Source: an uncultured Clostridia bacterium | GTDB taxonomy: Bacteria; Bacillota; Clostridia; UBA1381; UMGS1253 | Assembly: GCA_937892135.1 (NCBI GenBank) | Contig: CALAUK010000161.1 | Span: 1-15,217 of the forward strand | Length of the DNA stretch: 15,217 nt | Reading direction: 5' to 3' | Shown here: positions 7,387-12,507 of the stretch, one piece after another | Layout: each line of letters opens with the position of its first letter | Numbering within the stretch: the stretch's first letter is position 1 | Translations under genes and position numbers: made by a program | The notes under the pieces: generated by a model | The model's input: only the letters and a program-made list of their open reading frames with translations | The model's database searches: none | Told to the model about the DNA's origin: nothing

Positions 7387-7641
7387 ATGAGTGAGAATGC
7401 TAAAAAAGTTGGATTTTTTGGCAAGATTGTCAGATATTTTAAAGAAGTAAAAGGCGAGACAAAGAAAGTTATCTGGCCTACATGGAAGCAGACTGTTAAC
7501 AATACTATGATAGTTATTGCTTGTATTATTATTGTTGCTGTTTTCTTAGGCATTGTTGATATTATTTTCGGCAGTGTTATAAGAGGTTCAATTCTTGGAA
7601 ATATTGGTCAGGCATTTAAAGATGTGCTTGGATTAAAGTAA
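7387..7641 (+). CDS. secE: Preprotein translocase subunit SecE
   Basis: SecE clamps SecY in the membrane and is essential for protein export. The 84-aa product is the short single-span form usual in Firmicutes. An amphipathic N-terminal helix carries the conserved VKGETKKVIWPTWKQT motif (residues about 21-36), and a transmembrane segment follows at about 40-64. The ATG follows AGGAGG (7372-7377). nusG starts 21 nt downstream, and the gene lies in its usual place between rpmG and nusG. Confidence 0.96.
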   Translation: MSENAKKVGFFGKIVRYFKEVKGETKKVIWPTWKQTVNNTMIVIACIIIVAVFLGIVDIIFGSVIRGSILGNIGQAFKDVLGLK

Positions 7642-7662
7642 TTTTGAAAAGGAGTTAATACC

Positions 7663-8196
7663 ATGGCAGAAGCAAAATGGTATGTAGTCCATACCTATTC
7701 CGGTTACGAGAACAAGGTAAAGACCAATATTGAAAAAACAGTTGAGAACAGAGGAATGCAGGATTTGATTCTAGATATCAGAATTCCTATGGAGGAATCT
7801 GTTGAAATCAAAGAACGCGAGGACGGAACTAACGAGCGTAAAGCAGTTATGCGCAAGGTTTTGCCCGGCTATGTTATAATTAAAATGGTTATGACAGACT
7901 CAAGCTGGTATGTTGTAAGAAACACAAGAGGTGTTACAAGCTTCGTTGGCCCCGGCTCAAAGCCTGTTCCCCTAACAGAAGAAGAGGTTATAGAGCTTGG
8001 TATTGAAAAGCCTGTTGTTGAGGTTGACTTTGCAGTAGGTGACAGCGTACGAATCTGTTCCGGCGTTTTAGAGGACTTTATCGGTGTTGTTGAGGAGATT
8101 AACGAGGAAAAACAGAAGGTTCGCGTATGCGTATCTATGTTTGGACACGATACTCCTGCTGAACTTGATTTTTATCAGGTGCAGGCTTTAGATTAA
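7663..8196 (+). CDS. nusG: Transcription termination/antitermination protein NusG
   Basis: NusG binds RNA polymerase and modulates pausing and termination, and in many bacteria links transcription to translation. The 177-aa protein has the NGN domain (about residues 1-115, beginning KWYVVHTYSGYENKV, with PGYVIIKM and RNTRGVTSFVG). A KOW domain (about 124-177) starts VGDSVRICSGVLEDFIGVVEEI. The length is standard and no extra domain is inserted. AAGGAG (7649-7654) precedes the ATG. A 145-nt leader separates it from rplK. Confidence 0.97.
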   Translation: MAEAKWYVVHTYSGYENKVKTNIEKTVENRGMQDLILDIRIPMEESVEIKEREDGTNERKAVMRKVLPGYVIIKMVMTDSSWYVVRNTRGVTSFVGPGSKPVPLTEEEVIELGIEKPVVEVDFAVGDSVRICSGVLEDFIGVVEEINEEKQKVRVCVSMFGHDTPAELDFYQVQALD

Positions 8197-8197
8197 T

Positions 8198-8260
8198 AAA
8201 CGCTTTGCGTTTGTTATATAATTGCGAATTTTTCGCATCCTCCAAGGCGCTTTGCGTCTT
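8198..8260 (+). promoter_or_regulatory. Three small hairpins in the nusG-rplK spacer
   Basis: Three hairpins, each with a TTT loop, follow the nusG stop: AAACGC/GCGTTT (8198-8212), TGCGAA/TTCGCA (8223-8237) and AAGGCGC/GCGTCTT (8244-8260, one G-T pair). The first lacks a T tract and is unlikely to be a full terminator. TCCTCC (8238-8243) between the second and third can pair with GGAGGA (8266-8271), part of the L1-site candidate, or with the rplK ribosome binding site. Confidence 0.5.
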
Positions 8261-8262
8261 GC

Positions 8263-8292
8263 GTGGGAGGACGAAAGTCCGCCATTACCACA
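8263..8292 (+). promoter_or_regulatory. Candidate ribosomal protein L1 binding site in the rplK leader
   Basis: GTGG (8263-8266) pairs with CCAC (8288-8291). Inside is GA on the left, a GGAC-GAAA-GTCC hairpin with a GNRA tetraloop (8269-8280), and an asymmetric right-hand loop (8281-8287). GTGGGAG followed by ACCAC is also the sequence at the base of the L1 stalk of 23S rRNA, as I recall it for E. coli. L1 is known to repress its own operon by binding an mRNA mimic of that site. The same motif recurs before rplA. Confidence 0.7.
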
Positions 8293-8295
8293 TTG

Positions 8296-8316
8296 TTGCC
8301 CTATTTTTTGGGGCAA
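8296..8316 (+). promoter_or_regulatory. Hairpin just upstream of the rplK ribosome binding site
   Basis: TTGCCC (8296-8301) pairs with GGGCAA (8311-8316) around a 9-nt, T-rich loop. The AAGGAGGTG ribosome binding site begins 7 nt later (8324-8332), so folding here could affect ribosome access together with the L1-site candidate. Confidence 0.5.
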
Positions 8317-8341
8317 AGTAAAGAAGGAGGTGCTATTTCAC

Positions 8342-8767
8342 ATGGCTCAGAAAGTAATAGGTTTTATCAAATTGCAGATTGGTGCCGGAAAGGCTACACC
8401 GGCTCCCCCCGTTGGTCCTGCTCTAGGTCAGCACGGTGTTAATATCATGCAGTTCTGTAAGGAGTTTAATGAGAAGACAGCAAAGGATGCAGGTTTGGTT
8501 ATCCCCGTAGTTATTACGGTGTATGCTGACCGTTCATTCAGCTTTATCACAAAGACTCCCCCCGCTGCCGTTCTTTTAAAGAAGGCTTGTAAGATTGAAA
8601 GCGGTTCAGGCGTACCTAACAAAACAAAGGTAGCTACAATTTCTAAGGATGCTGTTAAGCAGATTGCAGAGCAGAAGATGCCTGATTTGAACGCTGCAAG
8701 CGTTGAAGCAGCAATGAGCATGATTGCAGGTACTGCAAGAAGCATGGGTATTGTTGTTGAGGACTAA
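8342..8767 (+). CDS. rplK: 50S ribosomal protein L11
   Basis: L11 forms part of the GTPase-associated centre on 23S rRNA. From the ATG at 8342 the product is 141 aa, the normal L11 length. It starts MAQKVIGFIKLQIGAGKATP and includes PPVGPALGQHGVNIMQFCKEFN and the C-terminal GTARSMGIVVED signature. The open frame extends upstream to 8222, but those codons lie in the structured leader and precede the AAGGAGGTG ribosome binding site (8324-8332), so the later start is chosen. L1 and L11 are commonly cotranscribed and controlled together by L1. Confidence 0.97.
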   Translation: MAQKVIGFIKLQIGAGKATPAPPVGPALGQHGVNIMQFCKEFNEKTAKDAGLVIPVVITVYADRSFSFITKTPPAAVLLKKACKIESGSGVPNKTKVATISKDAVKQIAEQKMPDLNAASVEAAMSMIAGTARSMGIVVED

Positions 8768-8790
8768 TCCGTAGGTAGACGGTTTATTAA

Positions 8791-8822
8791 GTGGGAGAGG
8801 AGAAAATCCTTGTTTGACCACA
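8791..8822 (+). promoter_or_regulatory. Candidate ribosomal protein L1 binding site in the rplK-rplA spacer
   Basis: GTGG (8791-8794) pairs with CCAC (8818-8821), enclosing GAG, an AGGA-GAAAA-TCCT hairpin (8798-8810) and the loop TGTTTGA. It shares GTGGGAG and ACCACA with the element before rplK. Its 3' edge is a few nt from the GAGAGGAAAGG ribosome binding site of rplA (8825-8835), well placed to block translation. A small CCGT/ACGG hairpin (8769-8782) lies upstream. Confidence 0.7.
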
Positions 8823-8841
8823 GAAGAGAGGAAAGGTTAGT

Positions 8842-9537
8842 ATGTTTAGAGGTAAAAAGTATTCCGACAGCGCAAAGCTTGTGGATAAATCTAAATTATA
8901 TGAGCCTGCAGAGGCGCTTGACCTTGCGATTCAGACATCCAAGGCTAAGTTTGATGAAACTGTAGAACTTCATATAAGATTGGGCGTTGACTCAAGACAC
9001 GCAGACCAGCAGGTTAGAGGTGCAGTTGTACTTCCTCATGGTACCGGTAAGGTAGCAAGAGTGTTGGTTTTCGCTAAGGGCGATAAAGTAGCTGAGGCTG
9101 AGGCTGCAGGTGCAGATTTCGTTGGTGGCGAGGAGTTAATTCCTAAAATTCAGAATGATAACTGGTTTGATTATGATGTAGTTGTTGCTACTCCTGATAT
9201 GATGGGTGTAGTTGGTCGTTTGGGTAAGGTTTTAGGTCCTAAGGGCTTGATGCCGTCTCCTAAGGCCGGAACAGTTACTCCTGATGTTACAAAAGCAGTT
9301 CAGGAAATCAAATCCGGTAAGATTGAGTACAGATTGGATAAGACAAACATTATCCACTGTCCTATCGGTAAGGCTTCTTTCGGCGCAGACAAGCTTAAGG
9401 AAAACTACAAGACACTTATTGATGCAGTTATTAAGGCTAAGCCCGCTGCTGCTAAGGGTCAGTACCTTAAGAGTGTTGCTGTTGCTTCAACAATGGGCCC
9501 CGGAATCAAGATTAATCCTGCAAAGGCTGAAATCTGA
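8842..9537 (+). CDS. rplA: 50S ribosomal protein L1
   Basis: L1 binds the L1 stalk of 23S rRNA, helps move deacylated tRNA out of the E site, and is usually the translational repressor of its own operon. The 231-aa product has the full two-domain length and the family signature LGPKGLMPSPKAGTVT at residues 131-146. The C terminus carries STMGPGIKINPAK. The ATG at 8842 is preceded by a purine-rich ribosome binding site (8825-8835), just after the L1-site candidate. No terminator is visible downstream: a new promoter and leader begin 42 nt after the stop. Confidence 0.97.
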   Translation: MFRGKKYSDSAKLVDKSKLYEPAEALDLAIQTSKAKFDETVELHIRLGVDSRHADQQVRGAVVLPHGTGKVARVLVFAKGDKVAEAEAAGADFVGGEELIPKIQNDNWFDYDVVVATPDMMGVVGRLGKVLGPKGLMPSPKAGTVTPDVTKAVQEIKSGKIEYRLDKTNIIHCPIGKASFGADKLKENYKTLIDAVIKAKPAAAKGQYLKSVAVASTMGPGIKINPAKAEI

Positions 9538-9578
9538 TTTTAGTATTTGGGTTTTTTGTTAAAAAAATAAATTTATGC

Positions 9579-9607
9579 TTGACATAGGATTTTATTTATG
9601 ATATACT
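9579..9607 (+). promoter_or_regulatory. Promoter of the rplJL transcript
   Basis: A consensus TTGACA (9579-9584), a 17-nt spacer and TATACT (9602-9607), with TG one base before the -10, give a very strong sigma-A promoter. The start point should be near 9614, producing the L10 leader before rplJ. Confidence 0.9.
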
Positions 9608-9611
9608 GTTT

Positions 9612-9745
9612 CAAGTGATAAATTTCATATTTTCTTGTCGTAGACAGCAGGTGCTTTTGCATAAATCCTGCCGAGGTAAGAAGCTTAGTCGGATAATTCT
9701 GATTTATTATGCTCTCTTGTCTCGCGGCAAGAGAGCTTTTTATAT
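9612..9745 (+). promoter_or_regulatory. Ribosomal protein L10 leader with attenuator
   Basis: The leader carries the hallmark of the L10 leader of Firmicutes: TAGACAGCAGGTGC, an AT-rich loop, then TCCTGCCGAGGTAAG. GCAGG (9647-9651) pairs with CCTGC (9667-9671), and TGC/GCA pair inside. The asymmetric internal loop is of the kind bound by the L10(L12)4 complex. An outer helix is possible: CAAG plus ATAAAT (9612-9623) with ATTTAT (9702-9707) plus CTTG (9716-9719). It would use part of the terminator's left arm and so act as an antiterminator. The complex would then favour termination when L10/L12 is in excess. Confidence 0.85.
9711..9742 (+). terminator. Attenuator terminator of the L10 leader
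   Basis: GCTCTCTTGTC (9711-9721) pairs with GGCAAGAGAGC (9726-9736), including one T-G pair, around a 4-nt loop, followed by TTTTTA. It stands 38 nt before rplJ and inside its leader, so it should be conditional. Confidence 0.85.
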
Positions 9746-9780
9746 GAGTTTTCCATAAATATTACAGGAGGTGAAAACAC

Positions 9781-10293
9781 ATGCCAAGTGAGAAAATTTT
9801 AAACGAGAAAAAGCAAATCGTTGCAGATTTAGTTGAGTGTTTAAAGAATGCTCAGGCAGGTGTATTGTTTGACTACAGAGGTTTGACAGTTGAGCAGGAC
9901 ACAGCACTTAGAAACGAGCTTCGTAATGCAGGTGTTCAGTACCACGTTGTTAAGAATACTCTAACAAGACTTGCTGCAAAAGAGGTTGGTTTGGATGCAC
10001 TTGACGAAATCCTTCACGGACCTACAGCTCTTGCAACTTCTACTGAAGATGCACTAGCTCCCGCAAGAGTTTTGTCTAAGTTTGCAAAGGATAACGCTGA
10101 TGTTGTAAGCATTAAGTCCGGTTTTATTGACGGAAATGTTATCAGTGTTGACGAAGTTAAGGTTTATGCAGAAATTCCTTCCAAGGAAGTTCTTATTTCC
10201 AAAATGCTTGGAAGCTTGCAGGCACCTATCAGCAAGTTGGCAAGAACTTTGGATGCTATCGCACAGAAAGATGGCGAAGCTGCTGCTGAGTAA
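9781..10293 (+). CDS. rplJ: 50S ribosomal protein L10
   Basis: L10 anchors the L7/L12 dimers to the ribosomal stalk base and, as a complex with L12, binds its own leader. The 170-aa product begins MPSEKILNEKKQIVADLVE and has the conserved segment GVLFDYRGLTVEQDTALRNELR, then YHVVKNTLTRLAA. The C-terminal helix (about 140-165), where L12 dimers attach, ends in an acidic tail. AGGAGGTG (9766-9773) precedes the ATG. rplL follows after 107 nt. Confidence 0.97.
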   Translation: MPSEKILNEKKQIVADLVECLKNAQAGVLFDYRGLTVEQDTALRNELRNAGVQYHVVKNTLTRLAAKEVGLDALDEILHGPTALATSTEDALAPARVLSKFAKDNADVVSIKSGFIDGNVISVDEVKVYAEIPSKEVLISKMLGSLQAPISKLARTLDAIAQKDGEAAAE

Positions 10294-10304
10294 TTCAGCA
10301 AACT

Positions 10305-10370
10305 ACCGCATAAGCGGTTTAACATAAATGGTGCAAGGGCACCAATAAATTAAAAGATTCGGTAAAACCG
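10305..10370 (+). promoter_or_regulatory. Three consecutive hairpins in the rplJ-rplL spacer
   Basis: The 107-nt spacer has three small hairpins in a row: ACCGC/GCGGT (10305-10318), TGGTGC/GCACCA (10329-10344) and CGGT/ACCG (10360-10370). None has a following T tract, so they are not terminators. They may stabilise or punctuate the mRNA so that rplL is expressed above rplJ, as the four or six L12 copies per ribosome require. That role is inferred. Confidence 0.55.
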
Positions 10371-10400
10371 GAAATATATTTTATTTGGAGGATATTAAAA

Positions 10401-10772
10401 ATGGCTGATATTATGAAATTAGTTGAAGAAATCAAAACACTTACATTACTAGAAGTAAATGACCTTGTAAAGGCATTGGAAGAAGAGTTTGGCGTATCTG
10501 CTGCTGCTCCCGTTATGGTTGCTGGTGCTGCTGTTGCAGGCGGCGCTGCTGCTGAAGAGAAGAGCGAGTTTGACGTTATTCTTGCTGAAGCTGGTGCTAA
10601 CAAGATCGGCGTTATCAAAGTTGTTCGTGAGATCACAGGTCTTGGTCTTAAAGAGGCTAAGGATCTTGTTGACGGCGCTCCCAAGCCCATCAAAGAGGGT
10701 GCTTCTAAGGAAGATGCTGATGCTATCAAGGCTAAGCTTGAAGAAGCAGGCGCAAAGGTTGAGCTTAAGTAA
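10401..10772 (+). CDS. rplL: 50S ribosomal protein L7/L12
   Basis: L7/L12 is the multi-copy stalk protein that recruits translational GTPases. The 123-aa product has the N-terminal dimerisation helices (about 1-33), an Ala/Gly/Val-rich hinge (about 34-52) and the globular C-terminal domain (about 57-123). That domain has EKSEFDVILAEAGANKIGVIK and the GLGLKEAKDLVDGAPKPIKEG motif. The ATG follows GGAGG (10387-10391). A terminator lies 20 nt after the stop, so rpoB is not cotranscribed and is not in the window. Confidence 0.97.
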   Translation: MADIMKLVEEIKTLTLLEVNDLVKALEEEFGVSAAAPVMVAGAAVAGGAAAEEKSEFDVILAEAGANKIGVIKVVREITGLGLKEAKDLVDGAPKPIKEGASKEDADAIKAKLEEAGAKVELK

Positions 10773-10792
10773 TTTTAGTTTAATCAAAATTA

Positions 10793-10827
10793 AGGCTGTC
10801 TCGCATTATGCGGGGCAGCTTTTTTTA
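10793..10827 (+). terminator. Rho-independent terminator after rplL
   Basis: AAGGCTGTCTCGC (10793-10805) pairs with GCGGGGCAGCTTT (10811-10823), with G-T pairs included, around ATTAT, and a T tract follows. This is the normal end of the L10-L12 transcript. Confidence 0.88.
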
Positions 10828-10868
10828 TTATTAAAAATTAAAAAGGTCTTTATTTTTTCTGAGAAATG

Positions 10869-10877
10869 TGATATAAT
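10869..10877 (+). promoter_or_regulatory. Extended -10 promoter of the M81 peptidase gene
   Basis: TGATATAAT at 10869-10877 is a perfect TGn extended -10. The hexamer 17 nt upstream (10849-10854, TTTATT) is a poor -35, which an extended -10 can compensate. It lies 46 nt before the gene. Confidence 0.65.
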
Positions 10878-10923
10878 AGTAAAAATATCGGATGAATAAA
10901 AAGATTGCAAGGAGACGAGAAAT

Positions 10924-12384
10924 ATGAAAAAGAAAATTCTTATGGTTCAATTCAGACACGAGACTAATTCATTCTGTCCCAAGAAAGCAGACGAGCAGGC
11001 TTTCCGTAATATGTATTTTTATGAGGGCGAAGAAGTATTTTCAAAACAACGTGGAAAGCGTAATGAAATGGGAGCTTTTCTGGATGTTTTTGAAAAATAT
11101 GATTTTGAATTAATACCGTGCGTGGCTTTGGCTGCATCTCCGTCCGGACCTGTTACTGCAGACGTTTATGATTTTGTTTTAAAGAACGTTAAAGAGTGCA
11201 TAGAGAAGAATAAGCCCTTTGATGGGGTTTTGTTAACTTGCCACGGAGCTATGGTTTCGGAGGAACATGATGACGGAGAGGGAGACCTTTTTGAATTTAT
11301 ACGTAATCTCGTTGGATGGGATATTCCTCTTATTTCGTCGCTTGATTTGCATGCAAATGTAACAGAAAAAATGGTACGTTGTGCAACGGCGTTAGTTCCA
11401 TTTGAAAAGTATCCGCATATAGACACTTATGAAACAGGATATGTGGCAGCAAGCATTATGGCGGAGACACTTTCAGGAAACATAAAGCCGGTTATGGCAT
11501 ATCGCAAGGTTCCGTTTTTGCTACCCCTTTTGCCTGACGCATCAGCTCAGCTTCGCCCGTTTTATAATTATGCTGAAAAATTAAATGAGCACCCGGATGC
11601 TTTGAGCGTGCGCTTTAGCCACGGATTTTTCCCGGCGGATATTGAAGAGCTGGGAATGGCTGTTTTGGTAGTTACAAATAACAACAAAGAGCTTGCAGAA
11701 GAATATGCCGATGGGCTTTATAATCTTATCTGTGACAATCTTTCAAGCTTATGTGTGGACTATATGACTTTGGATGAAGCTTTAGATCGTGCATCTTCTT
11801 TAGAGGGACCTGTTGTTCTTGCAGACGCTTCGGACAACCCCGGAGCCGGCGGATTAGGTGATACAACACATATTCTGCGCGCTATTATTGAGCGTGGAAT
11901 AACAGGTGCTGCTATCTCGACTATTACTGATGCAAAAGCCGTAGAAAAATGCATAGAGGCAGGCGTAGGTGCTACGGTTTCGCTTGACTTAGGCGGCTGG
12001 AGTGATAAAGAATACTCAGGTGGTCCGCTATCGGTTACTGCTTATGTTAAAAAGCTTTCAGACGGAAAATATAAATCAAAATCTCAAATGGCTTATGGAG
12101 TAGAGTTTAACCATGGAAAAACTGCCATTGTTGATATTGGCGGAAATCTTGTTATTATTACTTCAATTGCAAGACAGCCTTATGATATCGAAATTTTCAG
12201 AAACCACGGAATTACTCCTGAGGACCAGAAAATACTGGTTGTTAAATCGGCAATTCATTACAGAGCCACTTTTAAGGATGTGGCAAGCGAAATGATTCCT
12301 CTCGCACTTCCGGGATATTCTGTGCCGATTCCACAGATATACAAGTATAAAAAGTGGAAGGGAAATGGTTTCAAAAACAGTTAA
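10924..12384 (+). CDS. M81 family metallopeptidase (MlrC-like)
   Basis: The 486-aa product matches the M81 family, named for microcystinase C of microcystin-degrading Sphingomonads, across both the N- and C-terminal domains. Visible motifs are RHETNSF (11-17), CHGAM (106-110), SLDLHANV (139-146) and PHIDTYETG (164-172). Asp141, His143 and His165 are the likely zinc ligands. The C-terminal domain has LADASDNPGAGGLGDTT and FNHGKTAIVDIGG. The natural substrate of most members is unknown and is unlikely to be microcystin here. No signal peptide is present, so it should be cytoplasmic. AAGGAG (10909-10914) precedes the ATG. It stands alone with its own promoter in the place where rpoB is usually found. 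Confidence 0.92.
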   Translation: MKKKILMVQFRHETNSFCPKKADEQAFRNMYFYEGEEVFSKQRGKRNEMGAFLDVFEKYDFELIPCVALAASPSGPVTADVYDFVLKNVKECIEKNKPFDGVLLTCHGAMVSEEHDDGEGDLFEFIRNLVGWDIPLISSLDLHANVTEKMVRCATALVPFEKYPHIDTYETGYVAASIMAETLSGNIKPVMAYRKVPFLLPLLPDASAQLRPFYNYAEKLNEHPDALSVRFSHGFFPADIEELGMAVLVVTNNNKELAEEYADGLYNLICDNLSSLCVDYMTLDEALDRASSLEGPVVLADASDNPGAGGLGDTTHILRAIIERGITGAAISTITDAKAVEKCIEAGVGATVSLDLGGWSDKEYSGGPLSVTAYVKKLSDGKYKSKSQMAYGVEFNHGKTAIVDIGGNLVIITSIARQPYDIEIFRNHGITPEDQKILVVKSAIHYRATFKDVASEMIPLALPGYSVPIPQIYKYKKWKGNGFKNS

Positions 12385-12507
12385 GGTTGATGGGTAAAGA
12401 AGTAGTTTTTTGGTCTGACTTGATATGAGCATTAATAGGAAACAGTCGGGAAAAAGTTTTACAAAATGGTTTTGCTTAAAACATGGTTAATACACACGGA
12501 GGAGAAA

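Noticed and set aside
8198..8212. AAACGC/GCGTTT hairpin as terminator after nusG
   Set aside because: The stem is short and is not followed by a run of T; rplK has no new promoter visible, so readthrough must be normal.
8222..8341. Upstream extension of the L11 frame
   Set aside because: L11 is 141 aa from ATG 8342, which has a strong ribosome binding site. The extension is structured leader and unlike any L11 N terminus.
7200..10772. CTA leucine codons and CTAG tetramers seeming enriched in the translation genes
   Set aside because: CTA also occurs in the M81 and pcrA genes, and by-eye counts are too low to claim a bias.
12466..12507. Earlier ATG for pcrA
   Set aside because: The extra 14 residues precede the GGAGGAG site used by ATG 12508 and do not match PcrA N termini.
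12385..12507. Promoter for pcrA in the gap after the M81 gene
   Set aside because: Only weak boxes with poor spacing were seen (TTGGTC with TTAATA at 16 nt). Neither a terminator nor a promoter can be supported.
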